The notes beneath the pieces are model-generated. The model saw only the letters and a program-made list of their open reading frames with translations, made no database searches and had not been told where the DNA came from. Shown here in pieces: positions 28,496 through 39,300 of a stretch of DNA of 64,000 nt. The stretch comes from Wenzhouxiangella sp. XN24 (GTDB lineage Bacteria; Pseudomonadota; Gammaproteobacteria; Steroidobacterales; XN24), in NCBI RefSeq assembly GCF_011064545.1, contig NZ_JAAMFG010000036.1:124001-188000 (forward strand), written 5' to 3'. Every line of letters begins with the position of its first letter. Position 1 is the first letter of the stretch. The position numbers were made by a program, and so were the translations under genes.

Positions 28496-29248
28496 ATGAG
28501 ATTCGATGACCGTTATCGCGAGGACATCACGTTGCCCGACGGCGGCGTGATGCGACTGCGGCTGGTGCGCCCGGACGACCGGGACGGCATCATCGCCGCG
28601 TTCAACCAGCTGTCCATGGAAACTCGCGTGATGCGCTGGTTCTATCCCAAGATGCAGCTGAACCCGCAGGAAATCGATGAGCTTGTCGCGCCCTGCGACG
28701 ATGATCATGGCGCCATCACCGCCATCGAGCTCGGACCGGACGGCACGGAGAAGAACGGTATCGGCATGGCCCGCTTCGTGCGGAGCAAGGACAGCCCGGA
28801 TGCCGCCGAGATCGCGATCACGATCGTCGATGACTGGCAGGGACTGGGCATCGGGCGGATTCTCCTGCACCGCCTGCTCGCGATGGTCAGCGAACGCGGT
28901 ATCCCCTACGCAGACGGACGTTTGCAGGTGGAGAACAAGGCCATGCGCCACCTGCTGGAGCCTTACGTGCCGCACGACGGCTTCCGGCGGGAAGACGCCA
29001 CCCTCGTGTTCCGTTTCCCCGTGCCGCCCCCGGACCACCCGTTGATGGCCCAGCTGGCGCGCAACGCAGCTGCCGTGGCGAACATGTTCCAGCTGATGGC
29101 CGAGGGCGGGGTCGGATTGCCGCGGGCGCTGGCGGAATCGCTGACGGAGAAACAGGTGCCCCTGGTCCGCCCCAGGGCCTTGATGAAGACGCTGCTGCGC
29201 CAGGAGCGCAAGGGCGCGAGCGGCAAGCCGGGTGGCGGCCGCGAGTGA
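28496..29248 (+). CDS. GNAT family N-acetyltransferase
   Basis: 250 residues. The N-terminal 170 form a GNAT domain with the acetyl-CoA loop around DDWQGLGIGRILLHRL (Q/R-x-x-G-x-G/A), followed by a C-terminal extension of unknown function rich in Arg/Lys at its end. The domain resembles those fused to protein acetyltransferases that modify Acs (Pat type), but here the ligase-like part is absent, so substrate is unknown. An AGGG site precedes the ATG. It runs into a kinase-like remnant in another frame. Confidence 0.85.
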   Translation: MRFDDRYREDITLPDGGVMRLRLVRPDDRDGIIAAFNQLSMETRVMRWFYPKMQLNPQEIDELVAPCDDDHGAITAIELGPDGTEKNGIGMARFVRSKDSPDAAEIAITIVDDWQGLGIGRILLHRLLAMVSERGIPYADGRLQVENKAMRHLLEPYVPHDGFRREDATLVFRFPVPPPDHPLMAQLARNAAAVANMFQLMAEGGVGLPRALAESLTEKQVPLVRPRALMKTLLRQERKGASGKPGGGRE

Positions 29249-29456
29249 CGCCTACTCGCTCGGGGTGCTTACCTACCAGCTGCTGACCGGCGACCTGGAC
29301 AATATCCTGATGAAGGCGCTGGACCGCGAACCGGAACGGCGCTATCCCTCGAAAGCCGCCTTCAGCGCTGACCTGCGGCCCGTCGAGTCCAACCTCGAGA
29401 TACGACGACGGCTAGAGCTCTTGCTCGTCCACCTCGAGCTTCAGGAAATGGCCTGA
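29232..29456 (+). pseudogene. Remnant of a Ser/Thr protein kinase C-lobe
   Basis: The frame reads SDAYSLGVLTYQLLTG, a kinase subdomain IX sequence (normally DVYSLGVLLYELLTG), joined directly to DLDNILMKALDREPERRYPS, which normally follows 40-60 residues later as the end of the C-lobe, then KAAFSADLRPVESN. So the middle of the C-lobe and the whole N-lobe are missing. There is no start codon with a ribosome binding site, and the 5' end overlaps the GNAT stop. It is a deletion remnant rather than a gene. Confidence 0.75.
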
Positions 29457-29630
29457 GTCGTCGATGGCCTGCAGCAAGGATTCGACGCCGGCGCGGAGTG
29501 CCGGCCGGCCTGCACACCGGGCGGCAAGGTAGTCGTCCCGCTCAGCGCTCGGCAACGCCAGCACCTCGTCGCAGATCGCCAGCATTTGTTTCTCGAGCTC
29601 GGCATCCCTGTCCGTCAGCCCTGGCTCCAT
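29412..29630 (-). pseudogene. N-terminal fragment of a Ser/Thr kinase gene
   Basis: 72 residues. The text EVLALPSAERDDYLAARC followed by RPALRAGVESLLQAIDDSG is characteristic of the helical leader before the kinase domain in Pkn/PknB-like proteins (ALDLPEAERAAFLDEAC and DPALRAEVESLL types). Translation stops where the kinase domain should begin. It points opposite to the C-lobe remnant next to it and overlaps it by about 45 bases, suggesting rearranged debris of one or two kinase genes. It could still be made as a short protein, as GAGGTGAGC lies before the ATG. Confidence 0.68.
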
Positions 29631-29679
29631 TGCTCACCTCCATGAGAAACCAGCGTACGCCACCCGACTTGCAGTGGGC

Positions 29680-30285
29680 TCAGCGTCCTGCCGGCGTCCT
29701 CCGGGCGAAACCGAGCAATGCGAATGACATCCCGAGCAGACCCAGCGTTCCCGGTTCGGGCACGGGCACGGGCCCAGCCACCAGGGGCTCAGTGACCAAG
29801 TCCGTCGGCAGCCAGTCGCCGCCGAGCGTGAAAGGCTGGCTGCCCGGCGTACCTGTGCCACGCCAGGTAAAGAGCATAGTGAAGCCCGAGACTCGCGAGC
29901 CCGGAGCGACGGCTCCTTCGTTCCCTTGGTCGCAGAAAATACCCCCCACGCAGGCGTCATAGAAACCGAACTGATCGTCCGTGGGCGGGGGATCGAACAA
30001 CGGATCCGGCGCAGCCACCAGCACGCTCCATAAGTCCGGCCCCGCGAAGGCGTCCGGGTCCACTTCCACGTCGTCGCCGGTGCCCACGGTATCGAACGCG
30101 TACAAGGCCGGGTCGAACCAGATGGTGAACCAGTCGATCGAGGCATCCGTCTCGTTGCCGACCGTGTATGTGTACTGCCATTGATCGCCGCTGATGTTCT
30201 CGACCTCGTAGAAGATCGGGTTGGCGCTCGCCAGCGGCGGGACCAACATAAGTGTCGCGCCGATCAGTGCGGTAAACATCTTCAT
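29680..30285 (-). CDS. PEP-CTERM sorting domain protein
   Basis: 201 residues with a signal peptide (MKMFTALIGATLMLVPPLAS, cleavage after ASA) and the C-terminal tripartite sorting signal: VPEPGTLGLLG, a hydrophobic helix (MSFALLGF), then a basic end (ARRTPAGR). Exosortase EpsH/XrtA cleaves this signal in exopolysaccharide-producing bacteria, so the strain should have an exosortase elsewhere. The mature domain has about 130 residues of Trp/Tyr/Asp-rich beta-type sequence, with a Cys pair (CVGGIFC). GGAG lies six bases before ATG 30285. Adjacent to and co-directional with the giant RHS gene. Confidence 0.87.
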   Translation of the reverse strand: MKMFTALIGATLMLVPPLASANPIFYEVENISGDQWQYTYTVGNETDASIDWFTIWFDPALYAFDTVGTGDDVEVDPDAFAGPDLWSVLVAAPDPLFDPPPTDDQFGFYDACVGGIFCDQGNEGAVAPGSRVSGFTMLFTWRGTGTPGSQPFTLGGDWLPTDLVTEPLVAGPVPVPEPGTLGLLGMSFALLGFARRTPAGR

Positions 30286-30354
30286 TTCAATCTCCAGTTT
30301 CACAATGTCGTTTGTCTTTTGGTAGGGGGGACCGGCTCCGCGTCCGCTTCAGTC

Positions 30355-33300
30355 TCAGTCGGCTACATCCCAGGAATCGAGCAGCCAGTAGTACGAAATG
30401 GCGAAGCTGAACGCCCGATTCCTGCCGCCCGTGCCACGCCCCGCCGTCGCAGCGATGCCGGCACGGTAACCAAAGCTGTACCGGCTCTCACAGCTCGTAC
30501 AGTCATCAGCGCCGTCGAAAATGCCTCCGGCTCCATCGGTGAAGTAGGTCGGCACCGGCGACCAGAACCCGGAGAGCGCTCCGGCTCCACCTCCGGCGAC
30601 CCCGACCTTACTGGTCAATTGCCCGGTCACCGATCCACCGTAGGACGCTGCCACGAAATAGCCCTGGTAGTGTTCGGGCTTCGGCGTGTTATAGATCGCG
30701 GATCGACCAACAATCGCGACCGTAACGCCGCCGCCCACGACACTCGCATCCGGCAGCGTGGCGGGAATGGAAAGCGAGGGACCGAAGAACAGGTAGTTAG
30801 CCCGCTCCTTGCTTTCAGGGCTATTGAACTGGAGGCGCTCGAGGCCGCCTGTGAAACCGATTCCCCAAGCATTGAGATTCGCGCTGAAGACACCGAAAGG
30901 CACGAACCTGGCATCGGGTCCACGGGCCTCTGAATTCAAGATCCGTCGCACGCCTAGGCCTCCCGCGACGAACTCTTCCGGCCCGGTTCGATACAGGATG
31001 TCGCCCACCGCAAAGAGCGTGCTCGCGATGGACAGCTGCACAATGACGCTCGCCAGTCGGAACTCCGTCTGGCCGCTCGGATCGGTGCGATTAATCGGAT
31101 CGCCACCGACATAAGCGTAGCGATTGATGGTGCGTGGCCGTAGCGGGTCGGGGGACGCGGAGTCCGCCGTGACGAAGCGACCTTCTCGCGGGTCATACCA
31201 TCGACTGCGCATGAACACCAGGCCCGTCTCGGGATCGGTCAGCGAGTTCGCATAACCCAGTTCCAGCGTTTCGGGTCCGCCGGACAGCACGCGCCCGTAG
31301 GCGTCGTAGTCGATCTGAGTCACCTCGCCGGCCCTGACCCGTGCCGTTACCGAACCGAGATGGTCGCGGACGTAGGCAGTGGGGATGCCCGCCGAATCGA
31401 TCGAGTGAGTGACGAACACGCCGTCATGGAGATAGCGTCGTATCTGGTCCCCGCTTCCGTCAGTCACTTCGAGGAGCATGGGCATGGCCGGAATGCTCCG
31501 GTCCCAGGTGAAGTAGCGTGTTTCGCTCCCGACGCGCCGGTAACGTAGCAGCCCGTCCGTGTGATATCCGTACGCGACGGTCACGGACTCAGGGCCAGTG
31601 CGTTCGTAAACGACGAGCCGATCCTGGGAGTCGTAGGTGTACCGCTCGGCGACCGACCCATCCGAACGTGAAATGAGGTTCCCGTTGGGATCCCAACCAA
31701 ACTCTACGCCGCCGGACTGCAAGAGTCGGTCGTTGTCATCGTATGTCCTGGACGTCGTCTGGCCGTCGCGGCTTACTGCGGCGATGTTGCCGTTGCCATC
31801 AAACGTATACGTCGCCTCTCTCAGGACCACGGCACCGTTTGAGACCGTCTCGGCGATGAGGCGCCCGCCGGCGTCGTAGCTGTAGTCGGTATCGACACCG
31901 TCATGGCGGGACACGCGAGAAATTCTGCCCGCATCATCGAACGAGTAATCATAGAACGCGACGATGTCCGCTCCCGACCGGAAGGAGAGAGATAGCGCCC
32001 GCCCCTTGCCATCGTAGTCATGCTCGCCTTCCAACACGCCGGCCAGCGTGAAACCGACGGGAATCCCCAGCGCGTTGCGATCGACGCTTGAAGCCACACC
32101 CCTGTAGCGGAGTGTTTCGACTCGACTGGCGACATCGTAGTCTCGCTCGGTCTCCCCGCTCGGAGTTGCGATGCGCGTAACGCGGCCGGTGTCGTCCCGC
32201 GTGTACAGCGTGGCGATATTCGCCCCGCTCTGCCATTGAGTCAGGCGTCCGAGTCCGTCGTACGCCATGCGCTCCGCGAGTGCCGGCCCGTCGTAGGCGA
32301 CGATTCGACCGCGCGCATCGTACTGGTAGATTTCACTGCCGCCATCCACCGTGCGCGTCAGCGTGCGTGCATCGTCGTCATACTGGAGACCGATTACCGT
32401 GCCATCGAACTTGGTGGACTGGATTACACGACCGCTCGCATCGTATTGGAGCATCCGCTGTTGCCCTAACGGCAGGGCGTGAGACGTCAGCCGGCCAAGC
32501 CCGTCATGCTCGAATCGGAGGACCTGCCCTTCCGGCATGGTCATGGTTTCGACAGACCCCAGCGAGTCGTACGCGAACTCGAAGGTCGAGCCCGAGCCAT
32601 CGGTAGATCTCGCGAGGCGACCGACCGCGTCGTATTCGTAGTTCCAGCGCTCACCGAGATCCAGATCGACATCGGTGGGGCGGCCCGCCGAATCGTACCG
32701 GGTCTCGCGCCGGACGCCGTCGGATCCGGTCAGCGCGACAAGCCGGTTCGCAGCATCGTACTCGTAGCGAACATCCATGCCGAAACTGTCGGTCTGGCGA
32801 ATGATTCGCCCGGCGTCGTCATACTCGATACTGCGCTGGCCACCGTCGGGTCGGGTCGTGGATACCCGTCTGCCCAGCACGTCGTAGGCATGGCGAGTCT
32901 CACCTCCCTGGGCGTTTCGTTCCACGACGAGCTGGCCGGCGGCATCGTATTCCCTCTGGAACGCCCCGAGGTCCGCCGGACGGATCTCCGTCTGATTGCC
33001 GACCAGGTCATGGACGAACTCGACGCCACCATGGTCGTCCGCCCCGACGCGGACCAGGCGGCCATTGGCGTCGTAGGTGCCGGCGAACACGGATACATCG
33101 CCACGCTCGACGGCATCGACATCACCGCGCAGGTTACGTTGTGCAGACCAGCCGAGACCCAACGGATTGGTCGCCCCAACCAGCTGGTCGTTCGCGTCGT
33201 AGGCGGCGGTGCTCGGGGCCGGGTCCCCGGGGCGTTGCTCAGCGATGAGGTTCTGGTTGGAATCGTAGCCGTACGCCCAGCTCAGGCTGGTCGATCCCGT

Positions 33301-36300
33301 TGAGGAACGCAATGTGGTTCGTTCTTCAACAACGTCGCCCAGCGTATTGAGAATCGACTGTTGAACATTTCCTTCTGCATCAGTCCGGCTTATCTGCCGG
33401 CCAAGCGCGTCATAGGCATAGCGTGTCGTGCGTCCCGTGGGATCGGTTTCCGCGATCAGGTTGCCGTCGAGATCGTAAGCGAAGGTAGAACGGTTGCCGA
33501 GCGGATCGATCTCGGCAATACGATTGCCGCGGGAGTCGTACTCGTACGCGTGCGTCGCGCCGTTCTCGTCGGTGAAGCGAAGTACGCGACCCGTGGCGTC
33601 GTACTCTATCGACCGCCGGTTACCGAGTGGATCCAGTGTTTCCGTGATCCGACCGGCGTCGTCGTACGCGTACTGCCAGGTCTCGCCGAGACTGTTGGTC
33701 CTCGAAAGCTGGTTGCCCTCGGTATCGTAGGTATACAGCGTCGCGTTCCCGAGCGCATCGACACGTCGCGTGACGTTACCGGCGTCGTCATAGCTCAGCT
33801 CGGTCACCGCGCCATTGGCCTCGATGACAGTTTCCGTCTGCTGCTCAATATCGCGCTCGAAGTGCACCGCCTGGCCCTCGCCATCCACGGTACGGACCAG
33901 CCGGCCATCCGCGTCGTATTCGTTTCGCACGACGCTTCCGGCGTCACCGCCGAGGATCTCCAGGACATTGTGTTTGCGATCGTATGCGTAGCGCGTCGTA
34001 TTTCCGTTACGGTCGACGTGGCTGCGCAGGTCGCCATTGCCATCGTAGACATAGCGCTGCACGTTGCCGGCAGGATCGGTGATCGCCGTGATGCGGCCCA
34101 GGTCATCCCGGTCGAACGCGATGCTGGCACCGCTAGAATGGAAAATCCCGTCCGCCTCGAAATAAAGAGTGTTTCCGTTCCGGTCGACCACGCTTTCGAC
34201 GCCATCGCTTCGACTGATGACGTACTGCGTGCCATTGGGCGCGGTATACCGAAAACGGTCGGGATCGAAAACTCGACCTGACACGTCATCGACGAGCTCT
34301 ACCGCGCCGGGCTGCGGATCCAGGATGGACAGGATTGTGTTATCGAGCACCTCGAGCTGGCCGCGTGTTCCCGGCCGAGGCGCGAAGCTTGCCGAAAGCC
34401 GCGACGGCGGGAACGGGACGAGCGGCGAGGTGGCAGGCGTCACGACCATATCGAACGACTCGACTCGTCCGTCGGGCAGACGCAGGCTGACAACGGTTCC
34501 CGCGGTCGGACGAAGCGCGAACACGAGTCCCTGGCGATCCACCCGCCAACCCTCGCCGGCCGTGCGGTTGGCGCGGATTCGCAGGGACTGGACCCCAACA
34601 CTCCAGCCGACGCCAAAATCGCTGTTCGTCTTGTCCCGACTGTCGTAGGTCCGGCTGACCCTGATTGGCAAACCCGCCAGCGGCACTTCGAGATCGACAT
34701 AAGCCAGTGAGAAATGGCCTACCTTCATGCCCCCGTCGACCTGCACCGTGACCTCGTCAACGGTCTGGTTGCCGCCCCGGTCGAACACCGTCAGGCGCAA
34801 TGTGTACAGGTCGTTGATCAGCAGTGTCGGATCGAACCGGCCGAGCACGCCGTTCGTGACCGGCGACGTGGACGTCACGATCGGCGTGAACACGGTCTCG
34901 CCCGCCAGCGCGTACGCCAGCTCGTACTTCAGGAAGTTGTCGTCGGTTGCCGTGCCGGTCACGTCGACCGGCTCGGTCACCGTCGCATCCGCAGCTGGCG
35001 CCGAGATCGTCACAGAGGGCGGCACCTGGTCGCCGGCAATACGCGCCACGACCTCGATCGTCGCCGAGCCGGAGACGCCGTCGCGTGTCGCCGTCGCGGT
35101 GTAGCTGCCGGGCGTCGGTGTGCTGAAGCTCGGACCGTTGGTCCATGCAACAACGCCGGTCAGGTTCTGGCTGGTACCGTCCGCGAACACGCCTGTTGCG
35201 GTCAGGTTCACTGGCTGGCCGGCCAGCACCGTGGAGCTTGCGGGAGCGACGACCAGGCTCTCGAGATCGAGATCGCCGTCGATGCCATCGCAGTTGGCAT
35301 CGATGCCGTCGGCAGGATCATCCACCCCGCCGGGGAAAATGGAGCCATCGCCGTCGTCGCAATCGCCCTGGTTCGGTGTGAATCCGTCGCCGTCCGCATC
35401 GATATCCTCGGGACCGGGGCCACGGGACACGACCAGGTCGACTTCGCCGCCGAACTCGGCCACGGCCCCGCCCGGAGGCGACTGCTCGGCGACGGAGCCG
35501 GCGGGCACGGTCGGGTGCGTGGCCTCGCGAACCGAGCCCACGAGCAGGTTGGCGGCGGCCAGGGCATCCTCGGCCGCAGTCTGCGGGCTGCCGACCACGT
35601 CAGGCACGGTCACCGGTTCGCCGACGACGAGGGTGAATGATTGCACAGTGGTGAAGCCGATCGTGTCGCTCGCGAGGAGGCTCACGGCGTATTCTCCGGC
35701 CGCATCGGGCGACCAGTTCAGTCGTCCGGTCGAGGACAGCGTCATCCCCGGCGGCGCGGCGGCCAAGGTCAGCGTCACCGAGTCGCCCGGGTCGAGATCG
35801 ACCACGCGGGCGCCATACTGGTATGGGAAGCCGATGGTGGTCAGGGTATCCGGCTTGCTCAGGAACGCCGGCGGCGTGCCGGCCGGCTGCACGTCGAAGG
35901 TCACCGTGGCGACGTTCGAGGTGCTCTGCCCGTCCGAGACCTGGTAGGTGAAGGCATCGGTCGTGCCGGCCAGCGGGTCCGGCGCCCGCCTGATCAGGTT
36001 CCAGCCGTTCAGCTCCGGCCTCAGCCAGTGCGGCGTCGGGTTGGTCAGTACCTTGCCGTCAGCGTCGACGTAGCCCTCGTGGAAGATCCATTGCGTGCGG
36101 ACCGGCGGCGCCGGGGGCAGCGGCTTCGATTCGATGCCCCCGATCACGCGCACTGTGCCGTTCAGACCACCGTTGAACGACGTGACAATCTCCGCCGCGC
36201 CGTCCCCGTCGACGTCGGCGATGGTCGGGAAGCGATGGAACGGCGCATACCGGTCCACCGGAATGAACTCGAGCAGGCTGCCATCGCGGCCGCTGAAGAT

Positions 36301-39300
36301 GTAAAGCCCGTTGCCGTTGGCGGCATTGAGATGAACCACCATGTCGTAGGCGCCATCGGCGTTGGCGTCGAATGCGACCACGCCCTGGAGCGCGCCGCCG
36401 GCAAAACCCGAGGGCTCCTGGAACCGGTCGCGATCCGCGTGACTCCAGAGCGGCGTGCCATCGGTATCGAACACCGCCAGGTAGCGCGGCAGGCCCGAGC
36501 TGAAGATACTGTAATCGCCATCCATCCAGCCGAACTCGACCTGGCCGTCGCCGTCGAAGTCGGCCACGGCAATCGCGCTGGTGGAGGGTGTCTCCCGCGC
36601 GATTTCCCAGGCCAGCGTGCCGTCGTGTTCGAACAGGTAGGTCCAGTCCCTGCTGCGGCCGATGATCTCGGGATAAGGATCGTCGTCGAAGTTCGCGACG
36701 GCCGTATGCAGGTACAGGCCCTGGCCGGGCGTCGTCGTGAAGGCATCGCGAATCGGCAGCCGGAACTCGAATTCGCCGTCGTGACTGACGACGTGGTTGT
36801 GGACGATGACTTCCATGGTGCCGTCCAGGTCGAGATCGACGACGGCCACTGGCTGGTTGAGTTCCCGGTTACGCTGCGGCTCTGCCTCGTATTCCCACTT
36901 CAGGGAGCCGTCCGCACTGTTGAAGACCGTGACACCGGCACACGAAACACTCGGGCCGCAGCCGAAAACATTCCACGACACCAGGATCTCGACAGCCCCA
37001 TCGCCGTCGAGATCGGCGAATGTCGGACCAGAGGTCGACTCAGAGTATCCGAGGTAGGTCCGACCGGTGGGCTCGGAACCGCCGTTCCCCGGCCAGGCCA
37101 GCGTACCGTCGTGGTGCGCCGCAATCAGTGAGGGCGTCGGATCGAAGCCGCCGTTCGGCTGCCGGAGACGATGCGCGATCATTTCGAGATCACCGTCGCC
37201 GTCGATGTCGAGCAGGCCGAGGTGGGAGCCCACGCGCACGCCGCCGACATCGACGGCCTGCACCAGCGGGCTGCTTCCGAGTTGGACGGAACAGTCCTCG
37301 GCATTGAGGATGAAGAACTCACCAGTGAAGCTGCGCGTGATCCAGGACATGCCGACGATCTCGGTGTCACCGTCGTTGTCGACGTCGCCGACGGCCAGCG
37401 TGCCATTGGTTCCGAGGCGGTCGGGGGAGAAGGGCAACTCACACTGGGTCTGTGTGTAGACGCGCTGCGGGTCGGACACCAGGTTGTAACCGTTGCGGCC
37501 CGGCTGCAGCCACGCGGGTTCGGGCTCGGCGAGCACGTTCGCTGCGTCGTCGATACGCGTCTGGTCAAAGATCCACTGGTTGCGCACGCCCGGCGCCGGT
37601 GGCAGCGGGTTCGCACTGGTGCCGCGCCACACGCGCGTCGTGCCGGTGCCACCGGTATTGAAGGAACTGATCAGCTCAGCGGTGCCATCGTCGTCGATGT
37701 CCGCGATGGTGATGAAACGCTGCTCGGTGAAATAGGAATCGATCGTGACGAACTCGAGCACCGAGCCGTCACGGCCGTCGAAAATGTAGATGCCGGTGTC
37801 GGCGGGCACGCCGTTGTCGTAGTGAACCACGAGGTCCGCGGCGCCGTCGGCATTGGCATCCCAGGCCGTGATGTTCGGGCCCGTGAAGCGGTTGATCGCC
37901 GGCGGGGACAACGCCGAATTGCCGGCATGGCTCCACAGCTGCTGCCCGTCGGTGTCGAAGGCGACCATGTACCCGGGGCTGTTGCCGGTGCCGGCGAGGA
38001 AAGCGAACTCGACCTCTCCGTCACCGTCGAGATCCGCCACGGTGAGCTGGCTCTGGCCGTTGTTGGCGAACGGCTGCTGCCAGATCAAGGTGCCGTTCTG
38101 TTCGAAGAGATAGACGTTCTGCTGGTCGTAGGCGACGATCTCGGCGAAGGTATCGCCATCGAAGTCGGCCACGGCGCTGTAGAGATTGGTGGTGATTCTC
38201 GAGGAGCCACCGAGATAGCCTTCGACGGGTAATTCGAACTCGAGACCACCGAGGTGGTCGACGACCTGGGTGTGGAGGATGATCTCCATCGTGCCGTCGC
38301 GGTCGAGGTCGGCGACGACCGGCGGCTTGTAGTCGGCGTCGCCGAACTGGTCGGGGCCCGTGAACTCCCACTCGATGCTGCCGTCGCGGCTGTCGTAAAC
38401 GGTGACGCCACTTTGTCCATAGGCCGAGGTGCTGCCGATAATCCGCCACGGCATGACGATCTCCACCACGCCATCCGCGTCTAAGTCGGCGAAGGTCGGG
38501 CCGGTGTAGCGATAGGAACCGCTGCTGGAGCCGGCCGTCGGGAAGCCGAGGATCGGGCTGGTCTCGCTGCCGCCGTCGCCCGGCCACGCGAGCGTGCCGT
38601 CGTGGTGCACCGCCAGCAGGTGGCGGCTGTCGAAGTATCCGCCCTGGTCCTGCGGCAGGGCTTCGCGCGGCGCGATGATCTCGAGATCGCCGTCACCGTC
38701 GATATCGAGCAGGCCCGGATGCGAACCCTGCGACAGGCCGCCGGCCGCAACGACCGCGGGGCTGGTCGGGAGCTCGGGCGTGCAATCGGCCGCGTTCAGG
38801 ACCCAGAGCTCGGCGCGGCCGGCGCTGGTGATGAAGTTGTAGCCGACGAGTTCGGTCTCGCCGTCGTTGTCGACGTCACCGACGGCGATGGTGCCGTTGT
38901 GCTGGAAGCCTCCCGCCGAGATCGGCAATTCGCATTGCAGCTCGAGTTCCACCGGCCCGATCGTCTCGGGCAGTCCGGGCGTGTAATCGAAAGACCCGTC
39001 CGCCCTGAAGTCGAGTGTGCCGTTGGCAGTGGTGGTGACCAGGGACGCCGACAGCGGGTCTCCGTCGGGGTCGCTGTCGTTCGCCAGCACGCCCGGGGCG
39101 GCCACGGAAGCCGTTTCACCGATACGCGCTTCGTACAGGTCGTCGATGGCTACGGGCGCGCGGTTTGGCGCCACGACATTCACGATGGCGCTCTGCAGCG
39201 CGGCGGCACCGGCGGCATCCGTGACTTCCACGGTGACGTCATGGGCGCCGACCTGCGCGGCCGCCGGCGTCCACTCGATCAGTCCGGACGGCGAAAGCGT

